Assembly (NCBI RefSeq): GCF_007994075.1
Contig: NZ_VIWU01000001.1
Coordinates: 4,216,001-4,280,000, forward strand
Direction of reading: 5' to 3'
DNA: 64,000 nt
Origin: Pseudonocardia hierapolitana
GTDB lineage: Bacteria > Actinomycetota > Actinomycetes > Mycobacteriales > Pseudonocardiaceae
Shown: in pieces, positions 35,950 through 43,991 of the stretch
Position numbering within the stretch: the first letter of the stretch is position 1
How the letters are laid out: the number at the start of each line of letters is the position of its first letter
Program-made: the position numbers and the translations under genes
The notes under the pieces: generated by a model
Seen by the model: the letters and a program-made list of their open reading frames with translations, nothing else
Told to the model about the DNA's origin: nothing
Databases searched by the model: none

Positions 35950-37290
35950 TCAGCTCGGAGCGCCGGTCAGCGGTCGCGGGGCGGGGGCGGGGGCGGCGCC
36001 CGTCGCCAGCAGGTCCAGGGTCAGCGCCGCGGACCAGCTGAAGTCCGCCACCCCACGCCCGGCGCCCGTGCGCGGGTCGAAGTACTCCCGGAAGCCCTCC
36101 TGCCGCACCGCGTTGAGCATGGCGGCGCGCAGGGTCGCCGCTTCGGCCTGCCGGCCGTGGCGCTCCAGCCCGCGCAGGACGACCCAGCTGGTGTTGATCC
36201 ATGCCGGGCCGCGCCAGTAGCGGGTGGTGTCGAACGCGGGGCCGGTGAGGTCGTAGCTGGGCAGCGGGACGCGGTCGTTCAGTGCGAAGCGCGGGCCGGT
36301 CATGCCTGCCACCAGGGCGTCGACGACGTCGGCCGGCAGGTCGAGCACCAGCGGCGCCAGGCCGCCGACGCAGTGCTCGGGGACGCGCTCGCCGTCGCGG
36401 TCGAGTGCGAAGAAGTGCCCGGCGGCGCGGTCGTAGCAGCGGGCCATGAGGGCGTCGCGGATGGCGGCCGCGCGCTCGCGGTGCGGCTCCGACGGCTTGC
36501 CGATGATGTCGGCGATCTCGGCGAGCGCCTCCTCCGACCAGGCCAGCAGCGCGTTGAACAGCGGGTCGACCGCGACGAAGAGGTGCGCGCCCGCCTCATC
36601 GCGGTAGCCGTGCTCGCGGTAGTTGTCGACGATCGCGACGTAGCGGGCGTAGTCCGCGGCGGTGGGTCGCTCGGTGGCGTCGACGTGGTCGAGGTCGCGG
36701 CGCCGGTGCGCGGACAGCACCTGGACGTCCGCGGGCACGCGGGCCAGCTCGGCGTCCCACGCGGGTGAGTTGTCCTGGCCGGACTCCCACGGGTGGACGA
36801 TCGTGACGAGGCCCCCGCGCGCATCGGTGGAGCCGTCGGCGCGGTCGCGCAGCAGGTAGTCGTTCTGGGCCTTCAGGCCGGGGTACACGCGACGGAGGAA
36901 GAGCCTGCCCAGGGTGGGCGAGGCGCGGTGGACCTCGAGCGCGGCCACCGCGTGCACCGGCGGCTGCACGATCCCGGACGTCTCGCGCCGCGGGGCGCCA
37001 GGCACGTCCCGGGAACGCCAGAAGTCGGGCCCGGGGAAGTAGGCGTCTCGCGCGACCGCGGGGTTGAACACGATCTGCGGCAGGCGCCCGTCGGCCCACT
37101 GCGCGGCCAGCAGCGACTCCAGTTCGTGGCGCCCGCGCCCGGGGGAGGTGCGGGCCCACCCGATCGCGATGAACGCGGAGTCCCAGCTCCACTGGTGCGG
37201 GTAGAGCCGCCGCGACGGCACGGTGTGCCCGCGCTCCCAGTTGCCGCGCAGCACGTCGATCGCCTGCCGGCGCAGCTCGGTGTCACGCAC
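35950..37290 (-). CDS. MGH1/GH63-like glycoside hydrolase
   Basis: 446 aa (alpha/alpha)6-barrel enzyme. YPHQWSWDSAFIAIGWAR near the N-terminus and HPWESGQDNSPAWD (about 165) are hallmarks of the GH63/GH37 clan that includes mannosylglycerate and glucosylglycerate hydrolases; the terminal RGPAWINTSWVVLRG and GVADFSWSAALTLDLL support it. No signal peptide, so it acts on an imported sugar. It overlaps the isomerase gene by 8 bp as the last gene of a three-gene unit divergent from an ABC importer. Confidence 0.9.
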   Translation of the reverse strand: MRDTELRRQAIDVLRGNWERGHTVPSRRLYPHQWSWDSAFIAIGWARTSPGRGRHELESLLAAQWADGRLPQIVFNPAVARDAYFPGPDFWRSRDVPGAPRRETSGIVQPPVHAVAALEVHRASPTLGRLFLRRVYPGLKAQNDYLLRDRADGSTDARGGLVTIVHPWESGQDNSPAWDAELARVPADVQVLSAHRRRDLDHVDATERPTAADYARYVAIVDNYREHGYRDEAGAHLFVAVDPLFNALLAWSEEALAEIADIIGKPSEPHRERAAAIRDALMARCYDRAAGHFFALDRDGERVPEHCVGGLAPLVLDLPADVVDALVAGMTGPRFALNDRVPLPSYDLTGPAFDTTRYWRGPAWINTSWVVLRGLERHGRQAEAATLRAAMLNAVRQEGFREYFDPRTGAGRGVADFSWSAALTLDLLATGAAPAPAPRPLTGAPS

Positions 37291-38089
37291 GGCCGGCCCC
37301 GGCGGCGCGCAGGGTCGCCGCGGCCTTCGGCAGCGCCTGCTCGGCGGGGCCGGACAGTCGGCACTCCGCGGCGAGGTCGCCTGCGTAGCCGATGCTCGCG
37401 AGCGCGGCGACGAACGCCGTCCAGTCCAGGTGCCCCGCGCCGGGCTCGAGCCGGTTGGAGTCCGACACCTGCACGTGGTGCAGGCGGTGTGCGGCGGCGA
37501 CCAGCGCGCTCTGCGGGTCGGCCTCCTCGATGTTCATGTGGTACGAGTCCGCCACCACGCCCACGCTGTCGAGGCCGGTGGCCTCGGCGAGCTCGACGGC
37601 CTGCTCGAGGCGGTTGACCATGTGGTCCTCGTAGCGGTTCAGCGGCTCGAGCAGGATCCGCACGCCCTCGCGACGCGCGTGCTCGCCCAGGTCGCCGAGG
37701 GCGTCCAGCAGCACGGCGCGGTCGCCCGCCTCGTCGCGCGGCGGCTCGAACGGGGGCAGCCGCCGGGAGAACATCCCGTACGCCGCGGGCGTCATCGCCG
37801 CGGTGCCGCCGAGCTCGGCGATCACCGACAGCTGGGTGCGCATGTTCTCCAGCGCGTCGCGCCTGCGGTCGGCGTCGAAGTCGCCGATGAAGTGCAGCAT
37901 CTCCACGCAGACCGTGGGCATCACGACGCCGTCGCGGCGGGCGCGGTGCAGCTCCGGGAGGCGCTCGCGGATGCGGTGCCCACCCTGGCCGCGCAGCTCG
38001 ATGCCGTCGTAGCCGAACGCCTGCGCGGCGTCCCACTTCTCCTGCAGCGTGCCGCCGGGCAGCAGTTGCTCCTGGCAGGTGAGCCTCAT
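37283..38089 (-). CDS. sugar phosphate isomerase/epimerase (AP-endonuclease-2-like TIM barrel)
   Basis: 268 aa Xylose-isomerase-like TIM barrel. Metal/active-site residues are expected in VCVEMLHFIGDF, ILLEPLNRYEDHMVN (Glu near 147), GVVADSYHMNIEE (about 180), HHVQVSDSNRLEPG (about 210) and AAECRLSG (about 243). It probably isomerises or epimerises a ketose/aldose or a 3-keto sugar. Overlaps both neighbours (4 bp with the dehydrogenase, 8 bp with the hydrolase), so it belongs to one catabolic operon. Confidence 0.9.
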   Translation of the reverse strand: MRLTCQEQLLPGGTLQEKWDAAQAFGYDGIELRGQGGHRIRERLPELHRARRDGVVMPTVCVEMLHFIGDFDADRRRDALENMRTQLSVIAELGGTAAMTPAAYGMFSRRLPPFEPPRDEAGDRAVLLDALGDLGEHARREGVRILLEPLNRYEDHMVNRLEQAVELAEATGLDSVGVVADSYHMNIEEADPQSALVAAAHRLHHVQVSDSNRLEPGAGHLDWTAFVAALASIGYAGDLAAECRLSGPAEQALPKAAATLRAAGAGRA

Positions 38090-39189
38090 GAGGCGCTCCG
38101 GAGTTCGATGGCGGGTTCGGGGCGGAAGTCGAGGACGACCTGGAGCGCCGATGCGGGGTCGGCGTCCAGCAGTGCGTACGCGTCGGCGGCCAACGGGGCC
38201 GGTACGACGTGGCTGACCAGCGACAGCACGTCCAGGCGGCCCGCGGCGACCAGGTCGATCACGGTGCGGTGCAGTCGCTCGGGGCTCCAGCGCTGGGCGA
38301 TCGCGAGCGGCGCCGAGGAGATCTGCGAGGAGACGATCTGCACGCGGTTGTGGTGGAACTCCTCGCCGAGCCGCAGCCCGAGCCCGTCGCCCTGGTAGAA
38401 GCCGGCGGCCACGACCCGGCCGCCGACCGCGCAGCCGCGCACGGCCTCGTGCAGGGCGCGGTAGGCCCCGCTGATCTCGATGCAGACGTCCGCGCCGCGG
38501 CCCCCGGTGAGCTCCTTGATCCGCTCGCCCACGTCGTCGGCAACGGGGTCGAGGACGTGGGCGGCTCCGAACGCGGCAGCCTGCTTGCGGCGGGCCTCGA
38601 TCCCGTCGACGGCGACGACCTCGGCGCCGCTGCCGAGGGTGAGCTGGGTGGCGATCAGGCCCAGCACGCCCTGGCCGAACACGGCGACGGTCTCACCGAT
38701 GTGCACGTCGGCGGCGAGCACGGCGTTGAGCGCGACGGCGCCGACCCGGGCGAACGTGCCCGCGAGCGGGTCGAGTCCCGCGGGGAGCACGCGGCCATCG
38801 ATCTTCTCGACCGGCAGCACGACTTCGCCGGAGTGGCTCCACAGCCCCCAGACGGTGACGCCGAGCAGGGCGTCGTCGACGTCGCTTCCCAGCTCGACGA
38901 CCTCGCCGACCTCGCTGTAGCCCCACACCGTGTTCGGGTAGGCGCTCACCGCGGCCTCGTCCACGAAGAGCCTGCGGTCGGGGTCCCAGCGCCGGTCCAG
39001 GTGCGGGTTGGTGCCCCGGTAGAGGGTCAGCTCGGTGCCTGCGGAGATCCCGGAGTAGAGGGTGCGCACCCGTACGTGGCCGGGTGGGATCGCGGCACGT
39101 GGTGAGCGCAGCACCTCGACCTGACGCGGCCCGGTGAGCGCCACCACGAGCGGGTCCCCGTTGGCTGGCTCCTCTTCGACGGCATCCAT
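38086..39189 (-). CDS. MDR-family dehydrogenase lacking the usual zinc cysteines
   Basis: 367 aa medium-chain dehydrogenase. Rossmann motif VFGQGVLGLIATQL (about 170) and a proton-relay-like N-terminal fold. The catalytic-zinc Cys normally found in the C-G-T/S-D position is replaced: the segment reads YSGISAGTELTLY. The structural four-Cys lobe is also absent; only two Cys occur, far downstream. It may therefore be a zinc-independent member. First gene of the unit with the isomerase and MGH1 hydrolase, so probably a polyol or sugar dehydrogenase. ATG at 39189. Confidence 0.87.
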   Translation of the reverse strand: MDAVEEEPANGDPLVVALTGPRQVEVLRSPRAAIPPGHVRVRTLYSGISAGTELTLYRGTNPHLDRRWDPDRRLFVDEAAVSAYPNTVWGYSEVGEVVELGSDVDDALLGVTVWGLWSHSGEVVLPVEKIDGRVLPAGLDPLAGTFARVGAVALNAVLAADVHIGETVAVFGQGVLGLIATQLTLGSGAEVVAVDGIEARRKQAAAFGAAHVLDPVADDVGERIKELTGGRGADVCIEISGAYRALHEAVRGCAVGGRVVAAGFYQGDGLGLRLGEEFHHNRVQIVSSQISSAPLAIAQRWSPERLHRTVIDLVAAGRLDVLSLVSHVVPAPLAADAYALLDADPASALQVVLDFRPEPAIELRSAS

Positions 39190-39366
39190 GGAGCTGACCT
39201 CGCGTTCTACGCCTCACATCCGACGTTTATGACGCTAGCACTGCGCGTATTACGAGTGAGCATCAGGCAAAAAAAGACCCGGCCAGCGGTTGTGGATCAA
39301 GCTGTCGAACGGGTTCACTTGCGGCGCGCGAAGGGTGCCGACGCAGCAGCGATGGGGGAACCAGTG
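39190..39366. promoter_or_regulatory. divergent control region of the sugar locus
   Basis: 177 bp between the dehydrogenase and the ABC binding-protein gene. It includes a run of seven A residues (39270-39276), unusual here, and a palindrome GAACGGGTTC at 39307-39316, a candidate site for the ROK regulator encoded downstream. A GGGGGAA ribosome site precedes the ATG at 39367. Confidence 0.5.
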
Positions 39367-40761
39367 ATGAGAACCGTGACCCGGCGTGTCGGAATCGCCG
39401 TAGGGCTCGTCGCCGTCATGGCGGTCTCCGCCTGCGGGGGCGGGGGAGGCGAGGACGGCGGTGACGCGAACGCGATCACCGTCTGGACCGCCGACACTTT
39501 GCCCGACCGCGTCGCCGCCACCCAGGCGATCATCGACCGGTTCACCCAGCAGACCGGGATCCGGGTCGACCTCGTCGGGGTCGAGGAGGACCAGTTCAAC
39601 CAGACCCTCACCGCGGCCGCGGCCGCCGGTGACCTGCCGGACGTGATCGGCTCGATCCCGCTGTCGTCCGTCCGCACGCTCGCCACGAACGACCTGGTCA
39701 ACAGCGAGGCGACGGCCGCCGTGGTCGAGGCGCTCGGGCCGGAGACCTGGAACCAGACCGCGCTGCAGCTCACCCGCGAGGGCGAGGAGCAGCTGTCCGT
39801 ACCCACCGAGGCCTGGTCGCAGCTGCTGTACTACCGGCGCGACCTGTTCGAGGCCGCCGGGCTGCAGGCCCCGAACACCTACGACGCGATCCTCAACGCG
39901 GCGCGCACGCTCCACACCCCGCAGGTGGCGGGCTTCGTCGGGGCCACCGCGCCGGGCGACGCGTTCACCCAGCAGACGTTCGAGCACATCGCGCTCGCCA
40001 ACGGCTGCCAGATGGTGGACGAGGCAGGCGAGATCACCATCGACAGCCCGCAGTGCGTCGCGGCGTTCGAGTTCTACCGCCAGCTGATCAGCGACTACTC
40101 GGTGCCGGGCACCCAGGACGTCGACACCGTTCGTGCGGCGTACTTCGCCGGACAGTCGGCGATGGCGATCTGGTCGACGTTCCTGCTCGACGAGCTGGCA
40201 GGGCTGCGCAACGACGCCAAGCCGAGCTGCCCGGAGTGCGTGGCCGACCCGACGTTCCTGGCCCGCAACACCGCCATCGTCACCGGCCTGCAGGGGCCGG
40301 ACGGCACCGAGCCCGCGCAGTTCGGCGAGGTGATCTCGTGGGCGATCACCTCCGACGCCAGCGCCGAGCCGGCGCAGCGGTTCGTCCAGTTCATGCTGAG
40401 CGACGGCTACGTCGACTGGCTCGCGTTCGCCCCGGAGGGCAAGTTCCCGGCCCGCACCGGCAGCTCGCCGGGCGCCACCGACTTCGTCGACACCTGGGAG
40501 ACCCTGCCGGTGGGCGTTGACACCGAGGGCCCGCTGCAGCAGTTCTACCCGCAGGACGTGCTGGACGCCCTCGCCACCGGCCCCGAGGACTTCACCCGCT
40601 GGGGGATCACCCAGGGTCAGGGCGACCTGATCGGCGCCTCGCTCGGCGAGCTGCCCGTTCCCGCCGCCGTGGCCGCCGTGACGAGTGGTGGCACCGACGC
40701 CCAGGGTGCCGCGAAGCAGGCCGCCGACGCCCTGCGCGCGATCCAGGACAGCCTCCGATGA
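39367..40761 (+). CDS. ABC sugar-binding lipoprotein
   Basis: 464 aa family-1 extracellular solute-binding protein. The N-terminal signal ends in lipobox VSAC, after which a Gly/Asp-rich linker leads to TVWTADTLPDR. QTGIRVDLVGVEEDQF and SVPTEAWSQLLYYRRDLFEAAG are typical of carbohydrate SBPs. It captures a sugar for the two permeases downstream. Cys pairs in ANGCQMVDEAGE/DSPQCVAAF and PSCPECVAD suggest extracellular disulfides. GGGGGAA precedes the ATG. Confidence 0.95.
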   Translation: MRTVTRRVGIAVGLVAVMAVSACGGGGGEDGGDANAITVWTADTLPDRVAATQAIIDRFTQQTGIRVDLVGVEEDQFNQTLTAAAAAGDLPDVIGSIPLSSVRTLATNDLVNSEATAAVVEALGPETWNQTALQLTREGEEQLSVPTEAWSQLLYYRRDLFEAAGLQAPNTYDAILNAARTLHTPQVAGFVGATAPGDAFTQQTFEHIALANGCQMVDEAGEITIDSPQCVAAFEFYRQLISDYSVPGTQDVDTVRAAYFAGQSAMAIWSTFLLDELAGLRNDAKPSCPECVADPTFLARNTAIVTGLQGPDGTEPAQFGEVISWAITSDASAEPAQRFVQFMLSDGYVDWLAFAPEGKFPARTGSSPGATDFVDTWETLPVGVDTEGPLQQFYPQDVLDALATGPEDFTRWGITQGQGDLIGASLGELPVPAAVAAVTSGGTDAQGAAKQAADALRAIQDSLR

Positions 40762-40774
40762 CGGGTCGCGGGGC

Positions 40775-41767
40775 ATGAGTACCGAAGCCGGGATACGCCC
40801 GCCGGGAACCACCCCACCCGAGGAGCGGGGCACCGGCCGCACGCTGGCCGCCGCCGATGCCCGCGCCGGGCTCGCGCTGATCTCCCCGACCGTGGTGATC
40901 GTCCTCGCGATGGTGGTCGTCCCGATCGTCTGGACGGTGCTGCTGGCGTTCCAGCGGCTGCGCCTGCTGAACCTGCGCAGCTCGGGGCTGTTCGGCGAGT
41001 TCACGCTGAGCAACTTCGACAACGTCTTCACGGCGCCGACGTTCTGGAGCGCGCTGGCCACCACCCTCACGTACTCCGTGCTGGGCACGGCGGGAGCGAT
41101 CGGGCTCGGCCTCGTCGCCGCGCTCGCGCTGCGGCGGCCCTTCCGCGGCCGCGGGCTCGTGCGGGCGGTGATGCTGCTGCCGTACGTGGCGCCGATCGTC
41201 GCCGCGACCTTCTCGTGGTCCACGATGCTCAACCCGCAGTTCGGCGTCGTGAACCACTGGGGCACCAGGCTGCTGGGGTGGGACGAGCCGATCGCGTTCC
41301 TGTCCCAGCGCAGCAGCGACATCTCGCTCTTCGGCCTGACGATCGGGGTGCCGACGGCCCTGCTCACGGTGATCGCCTTCGAGGCGTGGCGGTCGTTCCC
41401 GTTCGCGTTCCTGTTCCTGACGGCGCGGCTGCAGGCGGTGCCTGCCACGCTGGAGGAGGCCGCCACCGTGGACGGCGCCACCCTCACCCAGCGCTTCCGC
41501 TACGTCGTGCTCCCGCAGCTGCTGCCCACGATCGCCGTGCTCGCCGTGCTGCGGTTCATCTGGACGTTCAACAGCTTCGACGACATCTACCTGCTCACCG
41601 GCGGTGGCGCCGGAACCGAGGTGGTGGCGGTCTCGGTGTTCAGCGCCCTCACCGCCCGCGGGGACATCGGCGGTGCGGCGGCGCAGGCGCTCGTGCTCGC
41701 CGCGATCCTCGCCGCCCTCATCGGCCTCTACCTGTGGCGGCTGGCGCCGCGGGAGGAGCGCTCCTGA
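40775..41767 (+). CDS. ABC sugar permease (MalF type)
   Basis: 330 aa, six membrane helices after a short Pro-rich N-terminus. The EAA loop that contacts the ATPase reads VPATLEEAATVDGATLTQRFRY (broken here as EEAATVDGA then the G of the motif). It follows the binding protein by 13 bp and overlaps the second permease by 1 nt (TGATG). Confidence 0.94.
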   Translation: MSTEAGIRPPGTTPPEERGTGRTLAAADARAGLALISPTVVIVLAMVVVPIVWTVLLAFQRLRLLNLRSSGLFGEFTLSNFDNVFTAPTFWSALATTLTYSVLGTAGAIGLGLVAALALRRPFRGRGLVRAVMLLPYVAPIVAATFSWSTMLNPQFGVVNHWGTRLLGWDEPIAFLSQRSSDISLFGLTIGVPTALLTVIAFEAWRSFPFAFLFLTARLQAVPATLEEAATVDGATLTQRFRYVVLPQLLPTIAVLAVLRFIWTFNSFDDIYLLTGGGAGTEVVAVSVFSALTARGDIGGAAAQALVLAAILAALIGLYLWRLAPREERS

Positions 41768-42642
41768 TGGCGACCATGACCCGCGACACCGTCGAGACCC
41801 GCGTCTTCGGGGTCCTGCGGATCGTGACGATCGTCCTGCTGCTGATCATCACGATCTTCCCGTTCTACTACATGGGCCTGCTGTCGCTGCGCCCGCTCGA
41901 CCGGGTGCTGCAGGACCCGGGGGCGCTGTGGCTGCCGCCGTCGGAGGTGAACCTCGACAGCTACGGCAGCGTGGTCGCCCCGCCGAGCGCGGGCGGGCAG
42001 GGCTTCCTGATCTTCCTGGCGAACAGCGCGGTCGTCGCGTTCGGCACCGTGGCGCTCACTTTGCTGATCGCGCTGCCCGGCGCCTACGCCGTCAGCCGCC
42101 TGCAGTTCTTCGGCCGCAGGCAGGTCGGCGTGCTGTTCCTGGCCGTGTACCTGTTCCCGCCGATCCTGCTCGCCGTCCCGCTCTTCGTGTTCTTCACCCG
42201 GATCGGGCTGCGCGGCACGCTCGTCGGGCTGCTGATCGTGTACGTCTCGCAGGTCGTCGCGGTGTCGATCTACATGCTGCGCAACTACTTCGACACCGTG
42301 CCGGTGAGCCTCGAGGAGGCCGCCGCGATCGACGGGTGCTCGCGGCTGGGCGTCATGTGGCGGATCAGCCTGCCGCTGGCCATGCCGGCGATCATCGCGA
42401 ACGCCCTGTTCATCTTCATGATCGCGTGGAACGAGTTCCTGTTCGCGCTGCTCTTCCTCATCGAGGAGCGCGACCGCTGGACCGTGTCGCTCGGCCTGTC
42501 CCAGCTCGCCGGCAGCATCGAGATCCCGACCACCGTCCTGATGGCGGGCTCCGTCATCGTGACGCTCCCGATCATCGTCGTGTTCTTCGCGAGCGAGAAA
42601 CTGCTCACCGAAGGGCTCACAGCGGGAGCCGAGAAGGGCTGA
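41767..42642 (+). CDS. ABC sugar permease (MalG type)
   Basis: 291 aa, six helices. EAA loop VPVSLEEAAAIDGCSRLG (about 180). Partner of the upstream permease. No ATP-binding subunit follows; the next gene is a ROK regulator 18 bp downstream. In actinomycetes such importers commonly borrow a shared ATPase of the MsiK type encoded elsewhere. Confidence 0.94.
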   Translation: MATMTRDTVETRVFGVLRIVTIVLLLIITIFPFYYMGLLSLRPLDRVLQDPGALWLPPSEVNLDSYGSVVAPPSAGGQGFLIFLANSAVVAFGTVALTLLIALPGAYAVSRLQFFGRRQVGVLFLAVYLFPPILLAVPLFVFFTRIGLRGTLVGLLIVYVSQVVAVSIYMLRNYFDTVPVSLEEAAAIDGCSRLGVMWRISLPLAMPAIIANALFIFMIAWNEFLFALLFLIEERDRWTVSLGLSQLAGSIEIPTTVLMAGSVIVTLPIIVVFFASEKLLTEGLTAGAEKG

Positions 42643-42660
42643 GGTGGAGCTGGTGCCCCG

Positions 42661-43854
42661 ATGTCGGTGATCGACCAGGAGCGGGTCGCGTCCGGCAACC
42701 CGGTGTCGGCGGGCCGGCTGCTGCTGCTCGTCCGGCGGGGGATCGCGACCACCCGCCGCGACCTGATCCGGGTCACCGGGCTGTCGCGGTCCACCGTCAC
42801 GCAGCGGGTGGACGCGCTGCTCGGAGCGGGCCTGCTGCGCGAGTCGGCCGGTGAGGCCGAGGGCCGCGGCCGCCCCGCCGGGGCCCTCGCCTTCGACGAG
42901 GGCTTCGGCCACGTCCTCGTCGCCGGCGTGCACCGGGACCGCGTCGAGCTCACCGCCGTCGACCTGGGCGGGCGGGAGCTGCACCGGCGGGTGTTCGACA
43001 TGCCCGTCGCCGCCGGGCCCGAGCCCGTGCTCGGCGCGGTCGAATCCGAGCTGGACCGGCTCGTCGCCGAGTCCGGGATCGACTCGGCGCGCACCGTCGC
43101 GCTCGGGGTGGGCGTGCCCGGCCCGGTGGACGTCGCCGCCGGGCGGGTCATGCAGCCGCCGGTGATGCCGGGCTGGCACGACTACCCGGTGCGCGACCGG
43201 CTCGTGCGACGGCTCGGCGTGCCCGTGTTCGTCGAGAACGACGCCAACCTCATGGCCCTGGGTGAGCAGCGGGCGAACTGGCCGAGCGTCCCGGCGTTGC
43301 TGCTCGTGACCGTCGGCAGCGGCATCGGCGCCGGGATCGTCATCGACGGGCGGCTCTACCGAGGCATCGACGGCGGGGCGGGCGACATCGGCCACATCCG
43401 CATGTACGGCCACGACGAGCGGTGTGCGTGCGGTGCCGTGGGTTGCCTGGCCGCCGTGGCGTCCGGGGACGCGCTCGCCCGCAGGCTCGCCGCCATGGGC
43501 AAGGACGTCTCGAGCGCCGTGGACGTGCGCCGGCTGGTGCAGGAGGGCGACCCGGACGCCATCGCCGCCGTCCGGGCGGCGGGGCAGCTCGCCGGGGAGG
43601 TGATGACCACCGTCGTCTCGGTGCTCAACCCGGAGATCCTCGTGCTCGCAGGCGAGATGGCCCAGACCAACGAGTACTTCGTCACGGGCATGCGCGAGCT
43701 GATCTACCAGCGCTCACTGCCCCGGGCCACCCGCCGCCTGCGCGTGGTGAGCACGACGCTCGGCGACCGCGCCTCGGTCGTGGGGATGAGCGAGCTGGCG
43801 GTCGACGAGGTCTTCGCACCCGACGCCGTCGACGCCCGCCTCGGCACCCGCTGA
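42661..43854 (+). CDS. ROK-family transcriptional regulator
   Basis: 397 aa. Winged HTH at residues about 18-65 (TTRRDLIRVTGLSRSTVTQRV), then a sugar-kinase-like ROK domain: ENDANLMALGEQ, VTVGSGIGAGIVIDG, GGAGDIGHI and the zinc motif CACGAVGCLAA (about 258-268). Likely represses the divergent sugar operons until the inducing sugar binds. Last gene of the importer operon. Confidence 0.94.
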   Translation: MSVIDQERVASGNPVSAGRLLLLVRRGIATTRRDLIRVTGLSRSTVTQRVDALLGAGLLRESAGEAEGRGRPAGALAFDEGFGHVLVAGVHRDRVELTAVDLGGRELHRRVFDMPVAAGPEPVLGAVESELDRLVAESGIDSARTVALGVGVPGPVDVAAGRVMQPPVMPGWHDYPVRDRLVRRLGVPVFVENDANLMALGEQRANWPSVPALLLVTVGSGIGAGIVIDGRLYRGIDGGAGDIGHIRMYGHDERCACGAVGCLAAVASGDALARRLAAMGKDVSSAVDVRRLVQEGDPDAIAAVRAAGQLAGEVMTTVVSVLNPEILVLAGEMAQTNEYFVTGMRELIYQRSLPRATRRLRVVSTTLGDRASVVGMSELAVDEVFAPDAVDARLGTR

Positions 43855-43857
43855 AGC

Positions 43858-43989
43858 GGGTGAGTCTTGCGTTTTCGACCGGCGAGTCCGACGTTCCTGC
43901 ACGGCGAGTCTTGCGTTCCTGCACGGCGAGTCTTGCGTTCCTGCACGGCGAGTCTTGCGTTGCGGTGCGGTGAGTCCTGCGTGCGGGCG
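43858..43989. repeat. six tandem 22-bp units
   Basis: Units of the form CGGCGAGTCTTGCGTTCCTGCA. 43902-43923 and 43924-43945 are exact; 43880-43901 and 43946-43967 vary; 43858-43879 and 43968-43989 are degenerate ends. It fills the gap between the ROK gene and the convergent debranching-type gene. Related units occur at 17288-17340. There are no spacers between units. Confidence 0.88.
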
Positions 43990-43991
43990 GG

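Noticed and set aside
43858..43989. Possible CRISPR array
   Set aside because: Units are contiguous with no spacers, 22 bp long, and no cas genes are near.
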